Shown: positions 28,101 through 43,100, numbered from the stretch's first letter. The stretch: DNA of 64,000 nt from Macrosoma leucophasiata (GCA_036365455.1 JAWQUS010000007.1:24072001-24136000); one strand, 5' to 3'. Translations and numbers: made by a program. The notes: generated by a model not told the origin, from the letters alone.

Positions 28101-31100
28101 TATCATAGATTTTTAAATTAATTCGTCATTCTAATTACATGTAATGTCAAAATTTAATTAATAAAACATTTTTAATATTTATAAATGTCATAAGCATGCA
28201 TTTCAATGTCTTTAATTGTTTATATTTTTTTAATTTATTTATTTAAATTAAATTATGGAAGTCGCCTCTGCGGCGTAGGCCTCCCCCAGTTTCCTCCAGT
28301 GCTCTCTGTCCTTCGTTAATCTCCACCAATCTGGTCCACATCTTTCTTTAAAAATGTCTTCCCATCGTTTTTTAGGACGTCCTCTGCTTCTTTGACCCTC
28401 TCTTGGTGTCCATTCTGTTATTTTCTTTGTCCATCTATTATTTTCCATTCTACACACATGTCCTGCCCATTTCCATTTAAGGTTCCTTATTCGTTCGAGT
28501 ATATCGCATATTTGGGTATTGCATCTTATGGTTTTGTTTTTTATTTTGTCAGATAATTTGATACTTAACATACTTCTTTCCATTTTCCGTTGCTGGATAG
28601 CCAATTTTCTTTCATCTTTCTTGCGAAGGGACCATGTTTGGCAGCCATATGTTAAGCAAGGTAAGATCACTGTGTCATATAATTTCCTTTTAATTTTCAT
28701 ACTTATGTCTTTGTTTTTCATAATTTCTTTGAGACTCCAATACTTTTTCCACGCAATCGCAATTCGTCTATTTATTTCTTTTTCGGTCTGATCCTGAAAT
28801 GAAATTGATTGACCTAGGTAAATATATTCCATAACATATTCGATCTTTTCCTCATATACTGAGATATTATACTTTCTTCCATTGGTAATAATTTTTGTTT
28901 TTCCGGTGTTCAAGTATAGGCCCACTTTTTTACTCTCTCTTGCCAAATCGGTTATCATATTTTCCAGTTGTGTACTATCTTCAGCGAATACGGCAATGTC
29001 GTCAGCGAATCGCAGGTGACTTAGGTATTCTCCATCTATTTTTATTCCTTGGTTTTCCCAATTGATTTGTCTGAAAATCATTTCAAGTACTGCTGAAAAT
29101 ATTTTGGGCGAAAGCGGATCACCTTGCCTTACTCCTTTCCCTATGGAAAATTCTGGTCCGTCTCTCTCTAGCCTTATTTTAGAAGAGCTTTTCGAATATA
29201 CATTATGAAGCAGTTCTACATACTCTAGGTCCACACCTTGTTTTAACAGAGCTTTCCAAATGGCAGAAAATTCTAGAGAGTCGAAAGCTTTTGTGAAGTC
29301 AATAAAGCAAATATATAGAGTCCGCCCATATTCTTTACTTTTTTCTATAAGTTGCGTCATAACATGGATATGGTCAATTGTTGAAAAATGTTTTCGAAAG
29401 CCCGCTTGTTCTCGTGGTTGATTTTCGTCGAGGATCTTGGACAATCGTAGTAATAAGATTTTTGAAAAAACTTTGTAGATATTACTCATGATACTGATCG
29501 GTCTATAGTTGTTTAAATTGCCTCTGTCTCCTTTTTTATGTAGTAGAGTCGTTGTAGATTTAGACCATTGAATTGGAGTTATTTGTTTTTCAAGTATGTT
29601 ATTGAATATAATTTGTAGAGGTGTGCGCAAAGGTTCTGATAGAGACTTTAATAATTCGTTTGTAATTCTGTCTTCACCAGGTGATTTATCATTTTTTTGT
29701 GTTTTAATGGCATATTCTATTTCTGAAAGTAGTATAGGAGGTACAGGTGGTCTAATCTCTGAAATATGTTTCTGTTCTTGGATGCATTTATCAAAAATTG
29801 TTATTGAGTTTGTCGAGTTAGTAGAGTAGAGTTCTTGGTAGAATTTTGTAGCCTCTTTTGTAATATCAAGCCGTTTTATTATTTTATTTCCAGCTTTATC
29901 TGTGACACTTGGCATCCAGTTTGAACTTGCACGTAGCTCTTTGTATGCTTTTTTCACAGCTCCAGTTTTGCTTATATATTTTTCAAAAGTATTTTTCCTC
30001 TGAACCTTTGTATTTTCTGAAATGATTCTGTTGATTTTTTTACTTATTTGAGTGATTTGGTTTTTGCCATCTTTGGTTCTTTTTTTGTTATATAATTGTT
30101 TCCGTTCTTCAAATAATTTTCTTATACAAATTTCCATTTTTTTATTGTTTTTATTCTTTGTTTTTGGTATTTGTAGGGCTATATTGGTAATTTCTGCTTC
30201 AAAATTTTCGTACTGTGTCTGTACGTCGAATGACTTTTGTATTGCTGCCGTTAATTTTTGTTCCAGTTGTTTTCCACTCTCTCTTGTAAGTATTGGTAGG
30301 TCTCTATGAAAAGTTTGTGATGTTTTGATAAATTTCCTTTTCTTTAACGTTTCTATGCATAATTTACATCGTATCATTCTGTGATCTGTATAAAAATTAA
30401 GATTATTAATTATATTAAAATTATGTATTTCTAGGTTGTAGGTTGTAAGTATATAGTCGATTTCATTGTGATGCAGACCATTAGGTGATTGCCAAGTCCA
30501 TTTTTTATTTTTTCTGATTTTGTACATACTGTTTGTAAACTTCAAATTTTTTTCCAGACTAAATTCTACCAATCTTTGTCCATGCTTAGATCTTTTTCCA
30601 TTTGAGTACTTGCCAAATGCTAATTCTTCTCCTTGTTGCGCAGCCCCAATTTGAGCGTTAAAGTCTCCCATAACTATGATTTTGTTTGTATTCGCTGCAT
30701 CTAGGGCGGTCTCTAGCGTGTTGTAAAATATGTCCAATTCATCATCTTTACAATTCTCGGTAGGTGCATAGGCTTGAACAAAGAATAAGGTATTATTATT
30801 TGGTAATTTGATTTCTAAAGTTGCAATTCTATCAGAATAGCTTTTAAAGAAAACTATGCTCTTTTTTAGATGTTTTTGGACTAAAAATCCAACTCCTGAT
30901 TGACCTAGTGTACTTTCCGAGTGGTATAAAATGTATTCAGAGTATTCTTCTATTTCTTCTTTTTTTCTTCTAACTTCACATATACCAATTGTCCCACTTT
31001 AATTTTTGAATTGCATAATCTAGCTCTATCATTCTGGAATCGGACATTAAGGTTCTTACATTTAAATTTGCAATATATATATAACGTGATTGGTTTCTTA

Positions 31101-34100
31101 CTTGGTTTTTATTCGGGGGGTTGTAGTCTAGATCCTCCACCGAAGTTCCGGGGACAAGCCGGCCTGGAGGATGCTGGGAGAGGGGTGCTGAATGCTATTC
31201 AGAATCACCATGTTGTACTCTTGAGCTAAAACGAGTCGGATTAGACTTATGCATATAGGTTGAAATGTCATAACATTTATTTTTCTTGGAGGTTTGGTAG
31301 ATGACGTTCCCTTCTTTATTTCTATTGCTTCGATTGTTGGACTGGTTCATGGTTTCAGGTGATTCTGATAAATCTCTTTTGTGTGTTCTTTTCTGTTTAT
31401 TCTCATGTCTTTCAATGTTTATTATTTTATCGTAACGCAATACAACATTTTCTCCCTGTTCTCTCTTCTTTTTCAGCTCTTCTTGTAAATTCTTTCGTTT
31501 TTGTAAGACGTTTTGAGTATAATCAGCTTTCACGTATAAATTAATTCCTCTGAGTAGCTTGTTGTTCTTCAATATGTCAATTTTTTGAGATAATGTTGTT
31601 AGAGTGACGATAACAGGTCTTATTGTATCCTTTTTTTTTCCCAAACGTCTGACGCTCTCTATTTCGTGCTTTTGGCAATTAATTTTCATTACATTGGTGA
31701 TGATGTGTAATATGTTATCTTGTAAATTTTCATAGTTTAGTTCTGTCTCTTCTATACCAAAAAATATTACATTTTTCACTTTTGACTGTCGTTCTAGATT
31801 TTCAATTATTTTCTGTTGTTTTTCCACTTGTTTTTCCAGGTTCAATGTTCTTGTTTCAATAATGTTAAATTTTTCGTCGATGTTTTTGTTTATGTTCATT
31901 GTGATACTAAACTCCAGATTTTTTATATCTTTCTTTTGCTCCGCTAAATCGCGTTGGATCGTTTCTAATATTTTATGTAAACTATCCATTTTGTGAACAC
32001 TGCCCTCTAGCGGGACTAGCGTTGATCGGTTTGAAGTGGTACAAACTCAGTCTCTTGCGCACTGGTTTAGGTGAGCCTCTTTTATAGGTAGGTGCGTCTG
32101 ATAACGTTAGATGGCGCTGTTCACGGTTTTGGTCAGCGGCGTGAGTTGTCGTTTTGATTTTAAAGGTTACAAAATTTTATTTTTGATTTCAATTTAATCA
32201 TCACATCTATTTTCATACTTATATTCACCAACTAACCTTTTTTGTTCACTTGGTGATATCGTTCGTGCAGAAATATTGCTTGTTCTTTCGAATTTCATTG
32301 GCGTTGACAATCAGTTTTGATGTTGTATTTTCTTATTTATTACGGCGAATTTCTTGAAGATAACACTTAGTCAATGGAATTATAACTTGTTTTGTCAGAT
32401 TAAGTAAGTTTATTACACTTTTATACACTTTTTATACTTTTATTTCGTAAAATACACAGAGCTAATGTTGACATGAGCACAGTAGCGCCCTCCCTCTCCC
32501 TCTTAAATACACGCCACTGATTGATGCTGTGTAATAGAAACCAAATTAAGCGATTGTATGGAATTTTGGCGGAGTGTCCGCGGTGTGGTATAGGGCTGTC
32601 CCTACAGCCTTCATCACAGTTGTCTGTAATTGCGATGAAGGCGACTTGTAAATAATTTAAGAAGTAGAAGAAATACATTTATTTACCTAATTTTGCGATC
32701 GTTTTTAAATTTTACGCGACCTGTAATTTTGTTTGACACATTTCAATCCATTTATGTGTCTTTCTCTTTTTACTGTCGCTTTTTTGTTTCATCGACTTTC
32801 AACGGTGCTAAGAAGTTTTCACTTCAAATCGTTCTTTTCAACATTAAGAATTTGTTCGTTTTGCAATTTTTATAAAAAATAATAACTGTCCCGGCAAAGT
32901 TAAAAAAAATGTCCAAAAATATTATGAAAAATAGATGTTGGATGCCGATTTTCAGACCTACCCAATATGCTCACAAAGTTTCATGAGAACGGTCCAGCCG
33001 TTTCAGAGGAGTACGGTAACTAACACTGTGACATGGAAATTTTATATACAGTAGAAGCTCTTTATTCGCGGGGATCGCGGGATATACCGAAATCGTGAAC
33101 ATGGAATGGTAATTTATATAGAATTATAGGGGATACGTTTCTTGGCGACGCGCGACGTAATAAAAAAAACATACAAAAAAAAGTTTAATTTAAATTTTTG
33201 ACCATACATCTTGATCAATTACATATCTTCAGGTTTATGCAATGGTCCAATTGTGGCAGCATTCAATAATATACTTTATGTTTTGAGTAACAAGTTTGTT
33301 TTATCTAGATTTTCTGTTTGTTTACATATTTATAACACCGACGGCGGCGAAGGCGACGTTACTTAAAAGAAATCGTCGAATGAAACAAACAACGCCGTTA
33401 GCTTTTGAAAACACAATTTAGGCCTAGTTGTAATAAAGTCTATTTTATTTATCTCTTAACGCGTCGACAAAGGATACCGAATACTTTTTATTTAGGGACA
33501 GAATTTAAATGTACCGATGTACCGATTCAATCGGCGAATAAAGAAATCTTAAGACGCGAATATAGGACTTGAGTCGCATTTTTTCAATCCGCGAATAGTG
33601 AAAACGCGAATGAAGGAAGCGATCCGTGGAGCGAAGGATGAAGGAAGTTTTTAAAAATCAACCAACGATCAACGTAAATACTCAGGTACGGCAAGAACAG
33701 CCGGCTCACGCAGAGCCTGAACAACAGCCTGGCGTTCTTCCTGTTCGACCTGCTCAGCATCATGGACCGCGGCTACGTGTTCGGCCTCATACGCGCCTAC
33801 CACAAGCAGATGTCCGCCAAAATCGCATCTTTACCTGACGCCGTGCCTCTTGTGCAGTACAAGGTATACAGTTAAACTATTTTTACCGATATAATAATGG
33901 CAACCCTTGAAACGTCCCATTGCTGGGCAATCTCTCCCCTTTTTGGCGGGAGGCCTGGAGCTTACTCCACCACGCTGCTCCAATGCGAGTCGATGGAGAT
34001 ACGGGTTAGTGGCCAACCCGCATTCGGCTATTTTCAAATCCCCTAAGGCCTCGATAGCAACCGGGATCGACGGCTTAACGTGCCCTCCGAAGCACGGATA

Positions 34101-37100
34101 CCGATACTATATATACCGATATATCTCGCGTATATTAAGGGGGCCGTCCCTGAAAACGCGAAAATAGAGGTTTACGGTTTTCAAAATATTATGAAATCCG
34201 CTATACTAAGCAACACTAAAAATGTCAGACGCTCAATAGGTCTGCCAACAATAACACCGCGTTAGATTGTTGAGATCGATTATAATTTTCTAGAAAAAAA
34301 ATCATAAACTTTATGAAAAACATAAAAATTGACCTTTTCTATTGGCAATATTTATACTATTTACAATTCATATTTTAAAAATATTCTTGGGTTTATCGTG
34401 ACCGGAAGTATAAAGAATACAATCACCGTTCGTTTTTTTCGTATAATTGAACAGAAAAACAGTAATATTCGTCTAAATATCATATATTTTTACGCATCCC
34501 GCAGTCCATACATTTTTCTATGCAGAAATCGCTGGCCATATTTCATTTTATAATAGAGCACGGCCGTCAACACTCGTGTCAAAATCAAGCAGTGCCAAAC
34601 CAGTGTTCAAGGAGAGCGCACGTTCGTCCATCATCCGTATTTTCAATTGTTTTCTTGCAATGGGGTGGGGCGCGAGTATCAGATACAATTTCTAAGCCGT
34701 ACTCTGACGACTACATGACAATAAAAAAAAGAAGAGTGTCGGGAGAAGAGGTTACAGTTACCGGGTTTCGTAAATTCTGTAAGCCTAACAATCAGGCCTC
34801 TTCGAGTAGGTCGACAAGTCAGCTAAGTTCCCTCAATAAGATTTACGAACGTGTCATCTGCGCTCGTCTCTCTAAGTGTGTGATTCACAGATCGCACTAC
34901 GATTTTACTTTGAGCAAAGTACGCTTAGAACTGTCAAAACTCATACTTTACTGACAGTTTTAAGCATACTTTGCTCTAAGTAAAGTCGTAGTGCGGTCTG
35001 TGAAACTCACCCAGAGACTTTGCACAAGTAAGTGCGTCGGCTGATCCTAAATGAATAATAAAAAAACAATTTGGTTTTCATAGATGCCACTCCAGTGTAT
35101 ATCAAGTTCATCGGATTACTAAGCACATGAAAATCGACACTAAGTTGAAAGCTATAGGCAGAACTCATTTATCATAAGAGCCTCTTGCTTATTCAATACC
35201 TTAGCTAAAAAAAGCATAAGTTCCATGTTGGACCCGCGCCTTGTACACTATATCAAAAGATATAAAAATTACGTAGAATCATGGAAAAATACACAAAAAT
35301 AATTTGAATCGTTGTTTTTTGTCGGAAATATTTATTTTATGTAATTTTTGTATGACAACGATATGTAACCATATTGCTACTAAGACATTCTTGTTTTTGA
35401 AATATACTTACGAAAATTAATTGAAGGTATAATAAACGATTTGAATATCGGATAATGATTTAGTATTTTATGCTTCTTCTCTCAATATAGTACAAGGTGC
35501 ATTCCCAAGATCCATACATTTTTGGAACGTCTCCTTTGGATATTCATTTATTCAATATTTCCGTGCGTAAGCTTAAACACTTACTTATTTAGCAATGTAA
35601 TTTTAATAATTAGGTTGCATTATTAACTCTCATATGAAACTTATACATGTGCGTTTGTATTTGTTATTTGTAATTAATTTTGTTTTTTTTTTTCACGTCG
35701 GGGTCACCTATGTATAAATTTAGTGGTTTAGCCTAAATTCACTACTAAATAGCCTGTCTGCGTGTGTTCGTGTGAGGTATTCCGGATGAGAATAAAAGAG
35801 GTTATGTACACTACTTGAATTGGTTTATTCAAGCGTGCGTCTACGGACCGAGCGTTACAATGACTGACTACTGACTGGCGTTACATAGTGAGGCTATTGC
35901 TGAATTGCAAAATACAAAATACATGTGTCTCTACATCTTTATTCTTCTATTGTAAAATTATGAATAACCGTTGTCTAAACTTGTTCTAAACTTATATGTG
36001 GTTCATATCAACTCTCAATATGTAACACTCGGTTACATGTATCTACATGTTTATTTATCTTTGTAATTAGCTGTTAGTTACCCTAAAATTGTAAAAATAA
36101 ATAAAAGATTTTAGGGGAGATGAAGATAGTATCTAGAATCATGTCACGTGTTTTAAAAGATGAATTTGCAGTCTTATATGAGACTAACGGTTCATTACTT
36201 AAGTAATAAATTAAAAAATAATAGAGTGGTAAAATCAAAACAACTACCTAAGCGGTACGCAAATGTCACAGAATAATTTAGCTTAAGAATGAAAAAATAA
36301 TTGCAATTGACCAATATTCATAGTACTAATAATAAGTGAATAATTTAAGAAATAATATTATGTAGTCTTATTCTAATCAGGTTCAATAGCATGAAGAAAA
36401 AAAAAATGTATATCATTTCCTAAATCTCATAGAAAGCTGTCTAAATAATAATTTTACTACCGTAACATTATTAAATTGATACACCCCCATAACGCTTACA
36501 CTAAGACCGCACCTTCAATAGGCTGCGATAAACTATGGCCAAATATATTGCGTGTCTTTTGTGACGTTCTTAAACATCCTACCGAGGTAAGTAGGCGATG
36601 GATACGGTAATTATGTCAGTTCTTGTCATTTCCTAGCGTAAGTATACTATACTGCGTGATGTATTTGTGTGAGTAGAAAACTTCTATGTGTGTGTTCAAA
36701 AATAAATTCCCACGGTTGCAGACTGCCCCTTTAAATCAAAACGATTATTAAAAATCAACCCGATGTTTCGGTTGCTTTTCAGTTTCCGTGGTCTCGGGCA
36801 GACTGAGGTGACATGTGCAGCTATCTCCATCTGTTTCGCAAACTTTTTACGTAGCGTTCACACTCACGACCGTTCAGGATGAACACATAAATGTATTTAT
36901 GTTATATTCGCAGCTAGCGTTCCTGCGCATCATATGCTCGCACGAGCACTACGTGTCGCTGTGCCTGCCGGAGCCCGACGACGACGACACGGGCAGCGTG
37001 GGCGGGGGCGGAGGACCGGGCGGGGGCGCCGCCTCCCCCGGCGTGTCGGCGCGCTCGGGGGGCTCCGAGGAGGGCCGCCGGGGGGTCACGCTGTCGCACG

Positions 37101-40100
37101 ACTTCCGCTCGCGCCACTATCTCGTCGGCTTGCTGTTGTCCGACCTCACTGCCGCGCTGGAGACGCCGTGAGTGTTCATTGTTATCAAGTGTTGCTACTC
37201 TTTATGCCGTGAGTGTTAGTTTTGTCCTGTTTCCATTTCATCACGAGTCTGCTCCGGGGGCTATCTGCCCTTCTGTTCATGTAACGATCGGTTGTCACTT
37301 CGGGTTACTTTTATTTTTGGAGGGTAACCTCATTTCGAATTTTTATCTGCCAATCGACAAAAATCGTCATTTCATCGTGTGACGCGTTTGTGTTCCATGC
37401 AGAAGCCCGGTGATCCAGAGCGCGGCGGTGAACGCGGTAGTGTCGCTCCTGAGCGCGCACGACGCCGACCCGCGCCTGCAGGCCCCCGCCCTGCGCGCCC
37501 GCGTCGCGCGCCTCTACCTGCCGCTGCTGGCCGTCGTCATGGACGCGCACCCGCAGCTGCACCGCGCCCACGACGCCAGAGGTACCGCCCCCCGCCCGCC
37601 CCTCCTCGCCTGCAGGCCCCCGCCCTGCGCGCCCGCGTCGCGCGCCTCTACCTGCCGCTGCTGGCCGTCGTCATGGACGCGCACCCGCAGCTGCACCGCG
37701 CCCACGACGCCAGAGGTACCGCCCCCCGCCCGCCCCCTCGCCTGCAGGCCCGCGCCCTGCGCGCCCGCGTCGCGCGCCTCTACCTTCCGCTGCTGGCGTG
37801 TGTTCGCTTAATTACGACATTTATAAAAAACTTACATATTATAACAAAACTAAAAAAAGGTATTGAGAAATATAGTCCACATTTCTGTCCACAGATATAA
37901 TTCAACTCGATGGCGAGATGAGCCAGTTCGGCAATCTTTTCCCGGCTGCATCTCCTGAAGCAGAATTAAAACAAGTCAGTATAATTCAATTTTCCGTTGT
38001 CAATTCATCACAAAAGTTCATTCATGTTTTAATTCGAATCACCAATAATAGCCTTGCAAAGTTTAGGCTCAGAAACCGAGTCTCCAATAGAAGTATGTTT
38101 GCGCAGAGCGGGCGGCCGATGCTGAACAGCGAGACGAGCCGCAACCTGGTGATGTGCGCCGTGTGGGTGTTCAAGTGGTGCGGCCGGGGGGCCCTCGCCG
38201 CCTGCGTCGCCGACCTCGCCCCCCGCCGCCTCGCCACCCTCCTCGCGCTTCTCGACCTCGCCTTCCGCGCGCACGAGTACAAGGTACCTCCCCCCCACCC
38301 CGCCGCCTGCGTCGCCGACCTCGCCCCCTCGCCACCCTCCTCGCGCTCCTTGACCTCGCCTTCCGCGCGCACGAGTACAAGGTACCTCCCCCCCACCCCG
38401 CCGCCTGCGTCGCCGACCTCGCCCCCTCGCCACCCTCCTCGCGCTCCTTGACCTCGCCTTCCGCGCGCACGAGTACAAGGTACCTCCCCCCCACCCCGCC
38501 GCCTGCGTCGCCGACCTCGCCCCCTCGCCACCCTCCTCGCGCTCCTTGACCTCGCCTTCCGCGCGCACGAGTACAAGGTACCTCCCCCCCACCCCGCCGC
38601 CTGCGTCGCCGACCTCGCCCCCTCGCCACCCTTCTCGCGCTCCTTGACCTCGCCTTCCGCGCGCACGAGTACTAGGTACCTCCCCCCCTCACCCCGCCGC
38701 CTGCGTCGCCGACCTCGCCCCCGCGTATTGAAATGATCTGTTTATGTGTTTCAGGGTCTCAAAGAAATAATGAAATGTGTTCAACAAAACGTAAGAAAGA
38801 CAACCGACATCAAGGCAAAATTGGAGGATGTCATTCTAGGCCAGGGCTCCGCCCGATCTGATTTCATTATGCGACGGAAAGGTACGATGATTTTAACAAA
38901 ACATTATGTATTTCGTCAAATTAACTATGTATAATTTGCTACATTTCTATGTGCGCGTGTAATGATAGCGGAGTGTGTTACTGGTCTACTGGAAGATACT
39001 GATTATTTGTAATGGACATTTTTTCGTTGTTTGTGGCAGGCGCCGTGAGCGGCGGCAGCAGCGCGGGATGCAGCGGGCGCGAGCGGTGGCGTAAGGAATG
39101 GGTGCGCGGGCGGTCGCGGGCCGCCTCCCCCGCGCGCGCCCCGCCCGCCCTCGCCGCGCCGCTCTGCGCGGAGGTCGCGCTCGTGCTGCTCTCCGCGCTC
39201 GAGCTGTGTGTGCAGGTGTGTGTGTGTAGAGGGGGGTGGAGGGGACAGGTGGCGCAAGGAGTGGGTGCGCGGGCGGTCGCGGGCCGCCTCCCCCGCGCGC
39301 GCCCCGCCCGCCCTCGCCGCGCCGCTCTGCGCGGAGGTCGCGCTCGTGCTGCTCTCCGCGCTCGAGCTGTGTGTGCAGGTGTGTGTGTGTAGAGGGGGGT
39401 GGAGGGGACAGGTGGCGCAAGGAGTGGGTGCGCGGGCGGTCGCGGGCCGCCTCCCCCGCGCGCGCCCCGCCCGCCCTCGCCGCGCCGCTCTGCGCGGAGG
39501 TCGCGCTCGTGCTGCTCTCCGCGCTCGAGCTGTGTGTGCAGGTGTGTGTGTGTAGAGGGGGGTGGAGGGGACAGGTGGCGCAAGGAGTGGGTGCGCGGGC
39601 GGTCGCGGGCCGTTTCCCCCGCAAGGTCGTCGGACACACGATATCTGGTTGAACGTTAAAAAAAGCCGGGCATTTGAAATTTAAACAGTAATAAAACGAC
39701 ACGATAAACAATTCGCGCACTCTTTTTTTGGGTTACCGGAGTTGAATGTTTGTTGCAGGCCAGCAGCGCGATGGAGGTGGGCGGCGCGGTGTGCGGCGTG
39801 GCGCTGGGCGTGCTGCTGCGCGCGCTGCAGCGCAACCAGAGCGTGCTCGTGCTGCAGCACATGCTGGCCACCGCGCGCGCGCTCATACACAAGGTACCAC
39901 ACCCGTGTGCATCAAAGTAGAAGTTAATAAAATTCCGGCATAAAGGGTAAGAACGACAGTGATATGTTCTTAGTATCATCATTTACGATATCCCACAATC
40001 AGCGTTTGTATTGAAGGGTAGTTGATTAAATATTTTGTGCTACCTACAACTTGCGACCTGATAAGAATGAAAGAGAGCTCTAAAGCAGTTCTACATTGAA

Positions 40101-43100
40101 CGACCTGTTCTCAGCTGGGGTGGTCGTGCTGCAGCGAGGAGTGGGGCGGCGGCACGTGCCGCGTGCTGCTGCGGCACTGTGCCGCACCCGCCGCACCCAC
40201 CCGCGCGCACGCCTCCGCCACCCTCTACTGCCTCATGCGCCACCACTACATGCTCGGCAACGTGAGTACCGCACACCGCACACTGCACACTGCGCCGCAC
40301 CCGCCGCACCCACCCGCGCGCACGCCTCCGCCACCCTCTACTGCCTCATGCGCCACCACTACATGCTCGGCAACGTGAGTACCGCACACCGCACACTGCA
40401 CACTGCGCCGCACCCGCCGCACCCACCCGCGCGCACGCCTCCGCCACCCTCTACTGCCTCATGCGCCACCACTACATGCTCGGCAACGTGAGTACCGCAC
40501 ACCGCACACTGCACACTGCGCCGCACCCGCCGCACCCACCCGCGCGCACGCCTCCGCCACCCTCTACTGCCTCATGCGCCACCACTACATGCTCGGCAAC
40601 GTGAGTACCGCACACCGCACACTGCACACTGCGCCGCACCCGCCGCACCCACCCGCGCGCACGCCTCCGCCACCCTCTACTGCCTCATGCGCCACCACTA
40701 CATGCTCGGCAACGTGAGTACCGCACACCGCACACTGCACACTGCGCCGCACCCGCCGCACCCACCCGCGCGCACGCCTCCGCCACCCTCTACTGCCTCA
40801 TGCGCCACCACTACATGCTCGGCAACGTGAGTACCGCACACCGCACACTGCACACTGCGCCGCACCCGCCGCACCCACCCGCGCGCACGCCTCCGCCACC
40901 CTCTACTGCCTCATGCGCCACCACTACATGCTCGGCAACGTGAGTACCGCACACCGCACACTACACACTGCGCCGCACCCGCCGCACCCACCCGCGCGCA
41001 CGCCTCCGCCACCCTCTACTGCCTCATGCGCCACCACTACATGCTCGGCAACGTGAGTACCGCACACCGCACACTGCACACTGCGCCGCACCCGCCGCAC
41101 CCACCCGCGCGCACGCCTCCGCCACCCTCTACTGCCTCATGCGCCACCACTACATGCTCGGCAACGTGAGTACCGCACACCGCACACCGCACACTGCACA
41201 CTGCACACTGCGCCGCACCCGCCGCACCCACCCGCGCGCACGCCTCCGCCACCCTCTACTGCCTCATGCGCCACCACTACATGCTCGGCAACGTGAGTAC
41301 CGCACACCGCACACTACACACTGCGCCGCACCCGCCGCACCCACCCGCGCGCACGCCTCCGCCACCCTCTACTGCCTCATGCGCCACCACTACATGCTCG
41401 GCAACGTGAGTACCGCACACCGCACACTGCACACTGCGCCGCACCCGCCGCACCCACCCGCGCGCACGCCTCCGCCACCCTCTACTGCCTCATGCGCCAC
41501 CACTACATGCTCGGCAACGTGAGTACCGCACACCGCACACCGCACACTGCACACTGCACACTGCGCCGCACCCGCCGCACCCACCCGCGCGCACGCCTCC
41601 GCCACCCTCTACTGCCTCATGCGCCACCACTACATGCTCGGCAACGTGAGTACCGCACACCACACACTGCACACTGCGCCGCACCCGCCGCACCCACCCG
41701 CGCGCACGCCTCCGCCACCCTCTACTGCCTCATGCGCCACCACTACATGCTCGGCAACGTGAGTACCGCACACCGCACACCGCACACTGCACACTGCACA
41801 CTGCGCCGCACCCGCCGCACCCACCCGCGCGCACGCCTCCGCCACCCTCTACTGCCTCATGCGCCACCACTACATGCTCGGCAACGTGAGTACCGCACAC
41901 CACACACTGCACACTGCGCCGCACCCGCCGCACCCACCCGCGCGCACGCCTCCGCCACCCTCTACTGCCTCATGCGCCACCACTACATGCTCGGCAACGT
42001 GAGTACCGCACACCGCACACTGCACACTGCGCCGCACCCGCCGCACCCACCCGCGCGCACGCCTCCGCCACCCTCTACTGCCTCATGCGCCACCACTACA
42101 TGCTCGGCAACGTGAGTACCGCACACCGCACACTGCACACTGCGCCGCACCCGCCGCACCCACCCGCGCGCACGCCTCCGCCACCCTCTACTGCCTCATG
42201 CGCCACCACTACATGCTCGGCAACGTGAGTACCGCACACCGCACACTGCACACTGCGCCGCACCCGCCGCACCCATCCGCGCGCACGCCTCCGCCACCCT
42301 CTACTGCCTCATGCGCCACCACTACATGCTCGGCAACGTGAGTACCGCACACCGCACACTACACACTGCGCCGCACCCGCCGCACCCACCCGCGCGCACG
42401 CCTCCGCCACCCTCTACTGCCTCATGCGCCACCACTACATGCTCGGCAACGTGAGTACCGCACACCGCACACTGCACACTGCGCCGCACCCGCCGCACCC
42501 ACCCGCGCGCACGCCTCCGCCACCCTCTACTGCCTCATGCGCCACCACTACATGCTCGGCAACGTGAGTACCGCACACCGCACACCGCACACTGCACACT
42601 GCACACTGCGCCGCACCCGCCGCACCCACCCGCGCGCACGCCTCCGCCACCCTCTACTGCCTCATGCGCCACCACTACATGCTCGGCAACGTGAGTACCG
42701 CACACCACACACTGCACACTGCGCCGCACCCGCCGCACCCACCCGCGCGCACGGCTCCGCCACCCTCTACTGCCTCATGCGCCACCACTACATGCTCGGC
42801 AACGTGAGTACCGCACACCGCACACTGCACACTGCGCCGCACCCGCCGCACCCACCCGCGCGCACGCCTCCGCCACCCTCTACTGCCTCATGCGCCACCA
42901 CTACATGCTCGGCAACGTGAGTACCGCACACCGCACACTACACACTGCGCCGCACCCGCCGCACCCACCCGCGCGCACGCCTCCGCCACCCTCTACTGCC
43001 TCATGCGCCACCACTACATGCTCGGCAACGTGAGTACCGCACACCGCACACTGCACACTGCGCCGCACCCGCCGCACCCACCCGCGCGCACGCCTCCGCC

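Larger units (their letters stand above)
27821..32502 (-). mobile_element. Two-ORF non-LTR retrotransposon (4.7 kb) with 32-bp target duplication
   Basis: 5' end at 32502, 3' end at 27821 with a (TTTTA)n-like tail on the minus strand. It is flanked by identical 32-bp copies beginning TTAAATACACGCCACTGATT (27789-27820 and 32503-32534), so it is probably a complete, fairly young insertion. It codes for an ORF1 coiled-coil protein and an ORF2 endonuclease/reverse transcriptase. Clade not certain; the ORF2 C-terminus ([25 protein letters not shown]) is of the type often labelled endonuclease-reverse transcriptase in Lepidoptera. Confidence 0.93.

Noticed and set aside
34520..34954. 144-residue frame with a [10 protein letters not shown] segment
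   Set aside because: No family resemblance, AT-rich codons, and it overlaps the hairpin element at 34866.
35683..36030. Solo LTR
   Set aside because: A poly(A)-signal-like GAATAAAAG and terminal-looking TGTAACACTC are suggestive, but no matching ends or target duplication could be found.
37918..38451. Separate gene starting at ATG 37918
   Set aside because: The ATG is Met inside exon 19 (GEMSQFG), and the frame then runs through an intron into exon 20.
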